Both the position numbers and the translations under genes were made by a program. A stretch of DNA of 64,000 bases from Gnetum montanum (Eukaryota > Streptophyta > Gnetopsida > Gnetales > Gnetaceae), in the NCBI GenBank assembly GCA_015680685.1, contig MNCI01004872.1, forward strand, positions 813,384-877,383, in the 5' to 3' direction. Shown here piece after piece: positions 12,193-22,740 of this stretch (positions within the stretch are counted from its first letter, which is position 1; each line of letters opens with the position of its first letter). The notes beneath the pieces were generated by a model. The model had not been told where the DNA came from, ran no database searches, and was given only the letters and a program-made list of their open reading frames with translations.

Positions 12193-13027
12193 GAAAAACT
12201 CAAAATAAACTTTAAAATTTATGTAAACAACATTGGTTGTAGGGTCAAATGATGGATTTTGAAAAAAATAAAATCTAACACAAGTTTCTATCAATTGTTG
12301 TAAATAATAATAGCTTTAAGATCACATGATGGATATGTAGCCCACACGATGGATTTTTAGAAAACCCAAAACAAACTTCCGTATGATTAGATGAGCTCTT
12401 AGGCTAAGGAAAAATGTAGGTAGAGAAATTTCATAGTAGATTTTAGTAGAGAAGTTGGGCAGAGGCCCTCCTTCTAGTGCCATAAAGTGTAATGATGAAA
12501 AATTTCGGCATTGAAAAATTGAAAGATTTCATATTAGATAGTGCACCTGATGGATTTGCAAGCCTTAGAAAGGATCTAGAGCATCCTGGACAATCTTGTC
12601 CATTACCCAAGAACTTTAAAAGTCTACTACCAATTGTGTTTAAATATAGGTAAAAATTTAATAAAAGTATGTAAAACAAGATCACAATGTTAAATTTGAA
12701 CATAAATAAAATGAAAGAATAATAAGGCCAAATAGGAATAGTGAAAAATCTTATATTAAATAGTAAATATCAACAAATGTTAGAATAAGGAGGTTTGAGA
12801 GTACATACATATCAAGGATTGAAATCTTGACAAAATCAATGTATCTATTGTAATTTGGTATGGCTAGTAGTGTGTCCTATGCATAAGTTCCTACTCTTGT
12901 TATTGCCCTTAAAAATTAGTGATGTATGGTGTTGCCAAGATGCTTCTAAAATCTACTACCACAACTCTACCAAGTGATCATTGCAAAAATTTTCCTTTAA
13001 AAGTCCTAAATGTGATCTTGAATCTGG

Positions 13028-13036
13028 CATATATAG
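13028..13036 (-). promoter_or_regulatory. TATA-like box of the Tat 1 LTR
   Basis: CTATATATG on the minus strand lies about 90 bp downstream of the 13,122-13,400 array in the transcription direction. Assigned by analogy with Tat 3; not proven. Confidence 0.35.
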
Positions 13037-13121
13037 TTTTGAATCCATAACACTTGCATCCATTACAATTTCGAGCATTATGACTGGATTCCTAGTCAAA
13101 GTGTAGAATGTGGGCTAAAAG

Positions 13122-13400
13122 CCATACATTGGCCTTATATGCTGCCCACAATGTGAAACTACATCCATTGTGTAGAGCTAAAGCCCAAGTTTCATACATT
13201 GATCTCATACATTGCCCATTGTGTGAGACTACACCATCCATTGTGTGCAGCTAAAGCTCAAGTCCCACACATCGATCTCATACGCTATCCATCGTATGGG
13301 ACTACATCATTCATTATGTGGAACTAAAGCCCTTTCACACATTGACCTCATACATTGCCCATCATGTGCAGCTAAGGCACCCATCGTATGAGGTAAAAAT
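13122..13400. repeat. Tandem array, four units of about 75 bp
   Basis: Four diverged units each contain CATACATTG..CTCATACATTGCCCA..GTGTG and GCAGCTAAAGCCCAAG. The core CCCATCGTATGGG is an imperfect inverted repeat and is the reverse complement of the core of the 11,994-12,192 array (CCCACACGATGGG), so the two arrays may share ancestry. Confidence 0.8.
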
Positions 13401-13805
13401 GTCAAATTTCATGGCCTATGGAGCCTTTTTAACTTGCACCAACTGGCATATGTAGAATTTTTAGCTTATGGAACTTTCTTTATCCTTCACAAGCTAGGGT
13501 ACATAACACCTATGACCTATGAGGCATTTTTGAGCTTCATAAGTTGAGATGCATGGGATTTGTAGCTTGTGGGCTACAAATCTAATTTTTACATTGAGAA
13601 ATCTCTTGGAACTATTGATACAAGGTTGCAATATAGGATCTTTGGGGAAAATAAGGTAATTATGTCTACCTTTATATTTTTAGCAAATTATAATGGAAAT
13701 TTGGGCTATAGGCCTTTATATCACAACATGAAATTTTCCTTGAGGTGTTTCACCATCAACATCTAGTAGCTACTTAAAGTTAGTAAGCGTATAACCTTAC
13801 CTTTT

Positions 13806-14067
13806 AGGATTATGTGCAATTAAAAATACCAAAAGCCTTCTTCATCTTTTCCATCCACTCATGGACCACTATTGAATCATAAGTTCCTTTAAGCATAGCT
13901 AAAAATAACTTTTTAAAATTTCTAACTAGTCTTTGGTTACTAGGTTGTGTGCTTATAACTCCACCTTTACTACTTCCATTACTTAACAAGTTCACCAGTG
14001 TTTGGAGAAAATATTGTTGCACATTATTAGAGATTGTATCATTACTATCTCTTCTTTTTAAACACAT
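13806..14067 (-). pseudogene. Ty3/gypsy chromovirus-like gag, N-terminal fragment
   Basis: An open 85-residue minus-strand frame contains LFLAMLKGTYDSIVVHEWME then KMKKAFGIFNCT. This matches the start of plant chromovirus gag (F-KL-P-F-GT-DP--AEEW---IEK-F). It begins just downstream of a tRNA-Met primer site (14,108-14,120) and an LTR edge at 14,124, the correct order for a minus-strand element. It stops abruptly at about 13,806, so the rest of the element is deleted or displaced. Confidence 0.7.
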
Positions 14068-14107
14068 TCGAAAAAACTAACAACTCTAATCAGTGATCCA
14101 AAAACCA

Positions 14108-14120
14108 TGCTCCAATACCA
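14108..14120 (-). promoter_or_regulatory. Primer binding site, initiator tRNA-Met
   Basis: The minus strand reads TGGTATTGGAGCA, differing at two positions from the tRNA-iMet-complementary TGGTATCAGAGCA used by chromoviruses and copia elements. It lies three bases inside an LTR end beginning TGTCATGTCC at 14,124 (plus-strand view). Confidence 0.75.
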
Positions 14121-14123
14121 ACT

Positions 14124-14429
14124 TGTCATGTCCTAAAAATTTCATACTTAAATATTCCAAGATTAAACACACAAATCTTATTACATGGGTATGTGACGCC
14201 ATAATGCTTATAATATAAGAAAGATCATCATAAGCATTATAAATCTTAATCAAAATGCATGGCAAAAATACATATTTGAGTATTTTAAGTAGCAATTCCA
14301 TTAACCATAATCTATATATAAATCTCATAACATAATAAGTTCATCACCTCAAAAGAGAGCGGATAACATCCAACATTAATAAAGCTCAAATACATCATGA
14401 TCATCATAGTAGTTGATAAAACCCATTTT
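14124..14429 (-). mobile_element. Chromovirus-like LTR, truncated by a nested LTR
   Basis: In plus-strand view the LTR edge is TGTCATGTCCTAAAA, similar to edges at 42,374 (TGTGACATCC) and 49,478 (TGTTACATCC), each next to a tRNA-Met primer site on the minus strand. At 14,430 it is replaced by an LTR of another family, so the insertion probably landed in this LTR. No gene inside. Confidence 0.6.
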
Positions 14430-15160
14430 TGATGAGCCATGATATCGTATCTATGACATCGCATCTATGATATCATATCTACGACATCACATCTATGATA
14501 TTATATCTATGACATTGTAGCTCTATATATGTCATCATTAATGTGATGTGGTGGGTCCTGTTTACCTTTATAAATACCAACACTTGGTTGTACCAATGAT
14601 CAATTTTCATTTCAACCTTAGGAAAACTCTTACAATTTTTTTTCATAGTTTACACTTTGCAATAGAGTGAATGCCTGTAATGTGGTGTTAAATAGTTAAA
14701 TAGTCCTTATTTAAGTGGATTGTACTTGGACATAGTTCATGAATGACAATAAAGATTGAGATTATTTTCCATCATTGTGGCATCCAATTAGTTTCTTTGT
14801 TTTAGTTAGCTAATTTATTTACTTAGTTTAATTTTTATTTCTTCAATATGCTTACTTTAGCTTAGTATTTTACCTTTCTCAAGCCCTTTACTTTTTCATG
14901 CTCATTAGTAAGGTAGAATGAGTACAATTAGTCTTGATCATATAAGTGTAATCGTTTGGTAATTCTAGTAGTGTTATTGTTTGATTCACCTAGTAGCACA
15001 ACACTTGATCATTTGGGACTGCCAACATTTTCCTTTAGTCTCATGATTAGCATCACAAGAAATGAAGGTGTTCCTTTAAACCTGAGTTTAGATGTTTGCT
15101 GGTCTCTAAAAACATCAAGGCCTAGATACCTCCAAATAAACGCAGTGCTAATAGAGTGAA
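14430..15160 (+). mobile_element. Diverged LTR of the palindrome-box family
   Basis: It starts TGATGAGCCATGATATCG, like the preserved copy at 63,692. Four decayed repeats of a GATATC/GACATC unit (14,441-14,515) precede TATAAATA at 14,569-14,576. Downstream are an ACAATAAAGATTGA-like polyadenylation region (about 14,749) and TTTGGTAATTCTAGTAGTG (about 14,954), both matching positions in the other family LTRs. The right end, normally CTCATCA, was not found, so the 3' limit is approximate. Confidence 0.6.
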
Positions 15161-16043
15161 CCAAGCATAAACGTGTGTTTGCTATTATGAATGTTAAAAT
15201 ACTTGGGTTTTGTATATGAAACTATAATTGGCTATTATAACAGAAATTCAGCTAACCTTGTTTAAGATTGTGAGTCATTAAAAATTTCTATTTTGTCAAG
15301 TCACTTAGTCTATACAATCTCTATTGTACATTATTTGAAACAAATAAAATTTTATCAAAATGCTTAAGCATAATTCTACAGAAATCTACTCCCAGTTTTT
15401 CTCATAGATAAAGATTCATACGAAAATTAGAAATAGAGCGAGATTTAATGGATTTTAAAAGAAAAAAAGAGAGAAAGCATATTTGTGTGGAATCTGAAAT
15501 ATTTAAGCAAGATAAATTAAATATGAAAAAACACTTTGAAATAAAGCTATTCCACTTCAACTAAAGGTGTTAGAAATTGTGTAAAACCCTTTGAGCTCAA
15601 CAAGCAATTTTATAAAAGACACTCCTATTCAACTACTAAAATGCTTCGTAAAAGACAAAATACAAGCTATTATATGGCTAATGGTTGTCAAGAATTATAA
15701 TAGAAGGGCTATTAGAAAAGATTTAACAATCTCAAGATTAAATATGAGAAAAAACTTTAAAATTAAAGCTATTTCAAGTTAATTCAAAATATCAAAGACT
15801 TGCTAGGTCCTCTTCACTCAAATAAGAAATTTCATAAAGACATTTATATTAAATTGCTTAAGATGCTTTTCAAAAAAAAAAAAAAAAATTATAAGCTCTT
15901 ACATGGCAAACAGATAGAAGTCTAGAATTGCATGAAATTAGATTTATAAGCACAATCAAAACATCCCAAAATTAAATGTGAAGCACAGTACTATCTAGAC
16001 TATTAGTTAAGCAACTAAAACTAATGAATTGCATTTTGCCATT
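15161..16043. other. AT-rich spacer, nothing recognised
   Basis: No coding sequence or known repeat is visible. An A-run lies at 15,870-15,887. Near-repeats such as AAGATTTA/AAGATTAAATATGA-like blocks and TCAAG..TAAGAAATTTTATAAAAGAC at 15,530-15,860 suggest an internal duplication of about 140-240 bp. Confidence 0.4.
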
Positions 16044-16873
16044 TGTCACAACATCGCGTACACAACGTCGGGGTCTAGCTGCAACGTTGCATACATGACA
16101 TTAGGGTATATACCCTAAGTCTATAAATACCATGCCTGGGCTCTAGTTTTGAAGAAGCTTTTTGGTCATTTTCTAGTTAGAGTAGTGAACCTTTTGCCAT
16201 TTCTTTTTCTCAAAGTTAGAATATTTTTTGAGTGCTCGCAGAAGGAGTCTAAGTGTGTACAATTCTTTGTTCAAGCACTAATATACCTAAGTGCAGCAGT
16301 GTGACGGGAATAAAATGAACTCTTTTGACAATCCTTGCACCACTGAGAATAACTTAATATTTTCTTTATTGTATTTTACTTTTATGCTCTTTACTTTAAT
16401 GCATTTGAATTAAGCAATTTATTTTTAGTAGTTAATGAACACAAGCACAACCACTTCAAGCATTCATATGGTACTTGGTAACCTATCAACACTTAACATT
16501 TGGTAGCCTAGCAGTGCTATATGTGTTCTATATGTGTTCAGGATGTGTTTGGGAAAGTGGGCAGTTACTTGCGTTATGCTAGCTAGGCAATAGATGAATT
16601 AGAGCTTCAATTACTTTACCCTTCATTCTTTTTGTAGGTGATCAATCTCATAAAATATAAAATAAGAAAAATCATATACCTTAATTACACTTAAACCATA
16701 CCCTTGAACTTCACAAGTGTAGTTAGGAAGACAATGAACATTTTCAATGCTCATTTCACTTCTTAGAAGAGCTAGTGCATTAGATAACTATAGGTCCACA
16801 GAATTCAACCGGATTGCGCGTAATGCCTTAGTGATTTGTATGGTTAGGCGTAACGGTACCTCGTCGCTCATCA
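16044..16873 (+). mobile_element. LTR (solo or orphan) related to the palindrome-box family
   Basis: It runs from TGTCACAACATCGCG to CGCTCATCA, 830 bp. Upstream of TATAAATA (16,122-16,129) are two perfect palindromes: GCAACGTTGC at 16,081-16,090 and an 18-bp one with TTAGGGTAT half-sites at 16,101-16,118. Downstream it shares GAGTTAGAATATT, the GCAGxAGGAGTC block, TTGGTAACC / TTTGGTAGCC repeats, and a GGATTGCGCGTAATGCC..GGTACCTCG..CTCATCA end with the 22,741 LTR. No internal region, primer site or convincing target duplication flanks it. Confidence 0.8.
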
Positions 16874-17250
16874 AAGACCCAATGAGAAAAAAAGAGCTCA
16901 CAGAATTTTAAACAAAGTAGTTGATTTGACGATGTAATTAGCAAACCATTCTTACAAGTAATATTCAATATTTCTTTTTTCTTTTTTTTTAAACTCTCTT
17001 TTTTCTAATTTTGCACTCAAGTTCTTTTTATAATAGCTTTTTGGTAGTTAAAAACATCATGAGAGATTAAAATTCAGTTGCAACCACTACAAAACGTTAC
17101 AACCACTATAGAAATAAAAACTATAAAAACTATAGTTGCCAAATGTTCTGTTCATATATAGGATGTTCAATAACTATCCCATAAATTCCCTTTTTTCTAA
17201 AATACTAACTTTATTATTATTAATTTAAATAATTATTTTGTTGTACCATT
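16874..17250. other. AT-rich spacer
   Basis: Nothing recognised. It contains a T-run near 16,975-16,990 and ATTATT-type simple sequence near 17,205-17,240. Confidence 0.4.
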
Positions 17251-18125
17251 ATAGATGTATCTATCTCTGCACATCAAACTCGCTGCAGCTACCACGTTTA
17301 CGGAACGCAAGGAGCACGGAAGTGGATTACTAAATTTCAGCTCAAGTTGGACATCTTGGAGCGTCCACGTCACGTTCATTTTCCAAATTTAAATACCGCA
17401 TGAAATCTGCCAGGTGTCAACTGTTGGCTGAATCCCTTGCGAAGTAATTTCGTTTATGCCTGAATTCTGCAGACCGTAAGGAAACGTAGGCAAAGTACAC
17501 ATTTCATCTACGTTGTGCAATTTCCCTTGCACATCGCTGCTGAAATATGAACCGAAAATAATAGCGTCAAAGGCATGAAGCTTAGGTGTAGGAAGTGCGC
17601 AGAACTTTGCTTCATTTCTCGAAAATCTGCACAATTTTGAATCATTTCTTGCAGCAACTGTGTAGAATTTGAGTTTTGCATTATTTCTTGTATGTTTGCA
17701 GAATTCTGGATGACCTCTTGTTCTAGATGTTGATTAAGGCAGATTTCCTCCAGACCTGGAACAAAGTTATTTGTTTTGAATTCCGCAAACCCTAGCTAAA
17801 GCGCCTTCGTTGAACTCTGCGATGCATTTGAGATCCACGTTGGTATGATGGAGGACGAGGACGACGAAATCAAAGATGAGGTGCTGGAATTGTAGAGAGA
17901 TGAATGTGCAAAACTGTGCAAACTCATGAGCGCAGATGGATGATAGCTATCGATGGACTTGGACGTCTGGGACAGCTTCTTGATGTTTGGGAACATTTTT
18001 ATTTTTTTTTGGCAACCTCCTCCAACTGGAATGTTCCGAAGAAACCACCATTTATCCAGTAGCGGCAGCAGTCTACTTGTTTTCATTTGATACTCAGAAG
18101 ACTGTACAACTGGTAATAAGACAGG
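17250..18125. other. CpG-retaining low-copy gene-like segment, unidentified
   Basis: CpG content is higher than in the surrounding repeats. A minus-strand frame at 17,634-17,389 and another at 18,125-17,796 are open; the latter contains Ser runs and follows in frame on the PfkB fragment, but neither is recognised. Between 17,620 and 17,720 a repeated AGAAATGAT-CAAAA-TCTGCA-type unit occurs. Because it adjoins the ABCB/PfkB fragments, it may be further captured host sequence. Confidence 0.35.
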
Positions 18126-18348
18126 ATAAACATCCCCTTCATCTTGGGTAGAGTACATTTGGTCATCTATTGTTGACACACCAACTTCCTAAAACTCGGC
18201 AAGAATTCTTCTTGCTGGGGAATTATCAGCAACCTTGGAAATGAGGCGAGGAATCAATCCCAACCTGGCTGGTCTAGTTAAGGCATTACCAACATTTCCC
18301 CCACCTTGAACCTTCAAAGCTAAGCATCTAGTCTTCTCATCCCACTGC
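18126..18348 (-). pseudogene. PfkB-type carbohydrate kinase exon fragment
   Basis: The minus-strand frame reads [13 protein letters not shown], then [29 protein letters not shown] and RRILAEF, a stop, then [20 protein letters not shown]...G is the N-terminal signature of PfkB-family sugar kinases, which phosphorylate sugars or nucleosides; the closest plant relatives I know are the chloroplast-type or ketohexokinase-like PfkB proteins. Only about 65 residues remain of a roughly 350-residue protein. The bases just before WDEK are TTTCTGCAG, which looks like an intron acceptor kept at the edge, so the piece was probably copied from genomic DNA. It is joined in frame to the ABCB fragment. Confidence 0.8.
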
Positions 18349-19400
18349 AGAAACGTTGTAACATACGACAAGAACATCATGAATTGTGTTACTCCATAAC
18401 AAATCCCTGCTACTTGACCTCTTGTAAATGATCTCTTCTGGGTTTCTTCCAAAGCCTTATCAAATGTTTCCACTACTTTGTCTTCTACACAAAAAATTGC
18501 CACTGTCCTGATGTTTGACATTGATTTTGCTGCTACCATGTTTGCTTTCAAATAAGCCTTGCTTAGATTTCCCCCAAATCCTACCATGGTGTATCACTTT
18601 CCTGTTTGGGCTGCCACCAGGAATGGAAAAACAGCCAAGATTAAAAGTGCAAGCTTCCACTGCTCCAGAAAAGCAATCAAGAATGCGGTTGAGACAAGGG
18701 AAATGTTGTGAATAAAAATGGCCGTCTTGTCTACTACCAAGCCTCTAACCATTGTAGCATCCGATGCCAGCCTTGATGCAAGGGCACCACTGTTATTGTT
18801 GTGCTCGTCGAACCAGCCTGCCTCTATTCTCAGCAATGCTGCAAACATCATTTCTCTGACACGCAGAGTGAGGCTTTCACCTATGACTCCCCAGTCAAAA
18901 TGAGAAGCCAAATTGCACACCAATGCAGCACGGGCACCGCCAACAAAGAAGAAGCTTATTTTGCCGATTTTCCTAGATGAGGTCTACTCATCTTTAGTGT
19001 AGAGATATACCATAGCTTGAGTGATACCCAACCAAAATAGAGGAGCTAGTGACCCAGCATATATTGCACCAAATACTGTAGGAATTTCATACATTCATTA
19101 TTGAGCAGCGATTTTGACAAGTCTTGAGAAAGGACCATTCTTCTTGGGGGCGAGTCCCATGTCTGAATCCGTGTCTTCCAATTCTGATCCAAATCTGCCT
19201 GTCTGATCCTACATTTGCTGCCCCAGAGCTCATAGTCCTCTGGGAAGATAAACGGTTCTGCAATGGATGGCTGTGCCTGGCTGATCCAAGCTCCTGAAAT
19301 GTTTTATCAGTGCCTCTAGATCCTTTAAGCTTAACCAGAGTTACGTAGGCACCGCCCTCTTTAGAAATCAGAGATTTGTGATCACCCAAATGTACATGCT
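18349..19400 (-). pseudogene. ABCB (P-glycoprotein/MDR) transporter fragment
   Basis: On the minus strand the end of the first nucleotide-binding domain (19,385-19,310: LGDHKSLISKEGGAYVTLVK) is followed by the linker (RFGSELEDTDSDMGLAPKK, about 19,180-19,130) and transmembrane domain 2 (19,085-18,360: [85 protein letters not shown]). These are hallmark positions of plant ABCB exporters of the ABCB2/ABCB10 type in the plasma membrane. There is a frameshift near 19,200, stops near 19,100, and stops where Gln, Glu or Lys is expected near 18,965 and 18,600. TMD2 is truncated and runs in frame into the PfkB fragment. No intron is visible over about 1 kb. Confidence 0.9.
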
Positions 19401-19459
19401 CATAACCCCCACCAACATCAACCTCAGATTTTTTAGTTTGAGACTTTTCCACTTATTTT

Positions 19460-20870
19460 TCCTCAACATCATTCATATTTTTATCATGTTTTCAACCATT
19501 GCTTTTTGAGGTAAATAATATAATTCCTTGTTTGCTAATGTCTTGTGTTCCAATATCCAATAATGGAATAATTTGGCAATTTAAGTTTGTATGCTAACAA
19601 GGTATCAGCATCATTTTATTTAACAGTGAAATGGAAAACCCCATTTAAGCCCATTAAAGTACCAGAAATCCTTGATCTCTCTTGCAGAAAATCGTTTCAT
19701 TTTCAAATCAACACAAGAAAATCAACACAAACTGATGATAAATGGAATCCCCTTTCAAAGCCTGCTCCATTAAATTAAATGGCCGAAATGTGCTAACATT
19801 TCTTGCCCACCTTAAAATTCTTTAAGGAAAATATGCAAGCCAAGGCATACTAACTAAATAGCATTTCTGTGTTCAATGAAAACAGTAATTTTATTAAACA
19901 TTTTTTACATTTGAAATCATAAATCTTATTTGGGTAAACTTGCCAGCAAATTTAAGATTCAGTGGTATAAAAATCCCATTCCTAAGAAACAGAAACAAAA
20001 ATTATACAAGTGAAGCCATAACTTGAACTATTTAGTAGCAAGAAGGAGGATGGTTAAGGTAACACTCTTTGGAATCCTCATGTTGCAGATTCTCTAATAC
20101 TCAATCTTCATAGTAATCCAAGCTTTCTTTTTTATCTCTCATTTCATTGACGCTCCCACTTCTTCCGCCTCCATGTCATTTGCTACAGCATTATTCCCAA
20201 AAATCGTCAACTTTCCTTCTTTAGCTAGTTTATCTGTTGCTGACTTGTGATGCTTCTCATAGCCAGTTTCTTCTGTTTCATGGGAAACAAAAGCTTCTCC
20301 CCAATAATTAGCATGATTGGGTTCTTCTCAAAGCTCTGCTAAAGCAAGAAAGTGTTTTCAGTGGAAGCACCATGAGTTATTGCCTTGGAAAAGGCCCTCA
20401 AAACATGTTTTGGGCAGCATCCAGTCATGTATGGAATGAAAGGCTTTTTCATTGCCATTTTTCAACCTCACTCTTAGCTGCAAATATGAGCTGAATCTCT
20501 TCTATTGGAATACTGAAGTTGATTTTTGTGCTTTCTTGGGTTAGCTTCAACTCCTTATATAATCCTAATTTCTTAAATCTCCTGTTCACTTGTTTAACTA
20601 ACTTTCCCACTCTTAATATATCCAATTAAATTTTCACAACGTACTTGTTACAACTTCCACTATAACCCATTTAATGTCCACAATATGCAATAATTACAGT
20701 TATTAAATCTAATTTATTTTAAAAAGAACACAACCACACACATATTTATTATTCATTTTTTGTTTATTATTATCTTTGTTGTTCTTTTTAATATCTATTT
20801 TATTATTATTATTTTTATATTATTATTTATTACTATTTTATATATATTTATATTTAATTATTTTCTTTTT
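19460..20870. other. No recognised gene; AT-rich toward 20,690-20,870
   Basis: No family is recognised. Minus-strand sequence around 20,520-20,050 has short gene-like stretches (IPIEEIQLIFAAKSEVEKW; MKKPFIPYMTGCCPKHVLRA) that I cannot assign and that are broken. From about 20,690 to 20,880 it is almost pure A/T with TTATTATT runs, where the 3' end of the adjacent Ty3/gypsy fragment would lie. Confidence 0.4.
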
Positions 20871-20873
20871 TTT

Positions 20874-22740
20874 TTAAATTATGGGTGGTTGCCCAAAGTA
20901 ATGCTTTATGTGTAGGACATTGTATGGAAGCTTCAATTTTGTTCTACTTAATGTGGACAGCTTGTATGTGTCTTCTAATACTTGTTTCTTGATTTGGAAT
21001 AGCCCTATCCATTTTGTTGAAAATTTACTTGACTTTTTCATGTTCCATACTAATACAAGATCACCAATTTTGAAAGTTATTTTCACAACCTTCCTATAAA
21101 ACCATTTTTTAATTTGAGAAGCATTTTTTAATAAATTATCTTTAGCTCTATCCATTTCAACTTTCTTTTTAACAAGCAAAGCCATAAAATTTCTATCCTT
21201 ATCCATTTTTTCAGTATACTTTTGCACAAAATATGAAGTCAAGCTTATAATTTTATTTCTAACTTTTGTAGGCAAACCATAAACCAAATTATAAGATGAT
21301 GTTCCAATTACCTTTTTAAATGTAATATGGTCAATCCACAATGCAGATTGTAAGTAATTGATCTAATTTCTTGAATTCCCCTCTGTTGACTTTTTGATAT
21401 AGGAAATAAGTTTTTTATTTATAAATTTAAATAAGTCATTCCCTTGTGGATAATAATTAGAAGAAGAAAATAGAAAAATGGATTTCTCTAATGTCCATTT
21501 TATAAATTTTTTGGATTGAAAAGAAAATCCATTATTGAATACTAAAACATTAGGCATACCAAAGTGATTTAGAATCTCATCTTCTAAGAACTTCATTACA
21601 TCCGATGCTGAACTATTCCTTAGAGTTCTTACTTCAAACCATTTAGTAAAAATAATAAATGGTTGTAAGAATAAAGTCATGCCCAACCCTTGAAGGAGTA
21701 ATTGTACTAATAAAATCTAAACCCCACTGATTAAATGGCCTATATGAAATTATCGATTTTAAAGGAGCTCTAAGCTTTTTTATTTTTGATCTATGAATCT
21801 AATATTCATAACATCTTTGAATCTTTGAGCTAATATCTTGGTACATTCTAGGCCAATAAAAACTATAGTAGAGTATATGTTACATGGTGGACTTCGGAAG
21901 TTCATAAAATAGATTAGGATGATCGTGAAATTATTCTAAAATAGGATTGATTTAATCATTATAAACACATTTCGACAGAACTCCTCTAAAGTCTTTTCTA
22001 TATAAAATTCCATCTTTAACCATGAATTTATGTAGCTTTTTGAAGAAATCTCTTTTCTAACTTGTAGTAAAATTATTGGGAGCCTTCCATGTAGTAAGCA
22101 GTTCTAAAATTTCATCATACCAATTTCCTTTATGAGTCCACAATATACATATTTCATTTTCATTAGCCATTAACTTAGCTAATCCCATTCCTTTAATAGT
22201 TTTATGTACTTCCAAATAAAATTTGAAACCTTGAAGCTTTATAAGCCATTTCTCTCTTTTCAATCCAATTTCATGTTGAGCCAAGAATTGTTTAACCTCT
22301 GGCTCTATTAATGTAATATGAACCAACTAGTTTTCAAAGTAATATTTGAAATGTAGAAATGCTATAATAATTGCAAATGTTTGTTTCTCTAAATTAAAAT
22401 AGTCTAGCTCAAAACCTTTTAGTTGATACCCAAAAAAGCCAATTGGTTCATCTTGGCCTTTATCTCTTTGAGTTAAAATAGTAGCAATTGAATCATGTGA
22501 AGCAAAAGTATATAACCAGAAATCTTTCTTCAAATTTAGTTTTACCATGTATGGAGTTTCTTGAATAACCTTTTTAATTTTTGCCAAGGCCTTTTCTAAT
22601 TTTTGTGTTTTCCTCACTAGGATATCTTTCTTGAGCAAATGCATCAAAGGTTTAGTAATTTTAGTAAATTTGAAACAAATGCTGAGAATATAGAACCAAG
22701 GTTCGAGGGTAGAGAAATGCACTACCCGAAGATTGGGGTG
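20874..22740 (-). pseudogene. Ty3/gypsy RNase H-integrase fragment
   Basis: Minus strand: the RT/RNase H connection and RNase H (22,700-22,060: KFTKITKPLMHLLKKD, DFWLYTFASHDSIATILTQR, IGFFGYQLKGFELDYFN) are followed by a degenerate zinc region (about 21,880-21,800), the integrase core (21,740-21,363: WGLDFIS, FTKWFEVRTLRNS, HFGMPNVLVFNNG, SSNYYPQGN) and C-terminal domain (21,341-20,874: GDLVLVWNMKKSSKF, LHIKHYF). The second catalytic Asp is Asn (FNNG for TDNG) and the Glu position is lost, so the integrase is dead. It begins exactly where the 22,741 element is inserted. It lacks the aRNH, so it is not Tat; I could not fix the lineage. Confidence 0.85.

Larger units (their letters stand above)
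12193..13805 (-). mobile_element. Probable 5' LTR and leader of Tat 1
   Basis: There is no coding sequence. The segment lies upstream of the Tat 1 gag on the minus strand and has the layout seen at the other Tat-like promoters: an array at 13,122-13,400, then a minus-strand TATA-like CTATATATG at 13,036-13,028, then the second array at 11,994-12,192. LTR ends and primer site were not found, so the limits are approximate. Confidence 0.4.

Noticed and set aside
13806-14130. tRNA-like sequence at GCTCCAATACCA
   Set aside because: It is the reverse complement of a retroelement primer binding site; no cloverleaf surrounds it.
16039-16878. Target-site duplication for the 16,044 LTR
   Set aside because: The flanks CCATT and AAGAC do not match, so a clean solo-LTR insertion cannot be claimed.
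20050-20520. Sugar-transporter-like tail (IPIEEIQLIF) on the minus strand
   Set aside because: A single short resemblance followed by broken frames; too weak to name.
20874-22740. Endogenous pararetrovirus (caulimovirid) origin for the RNase H segments
   Set aside because: RNase H is followed by an integrase core and C-terminal domain, which caulimovirids lack; no movement or coat protein motif was seen.
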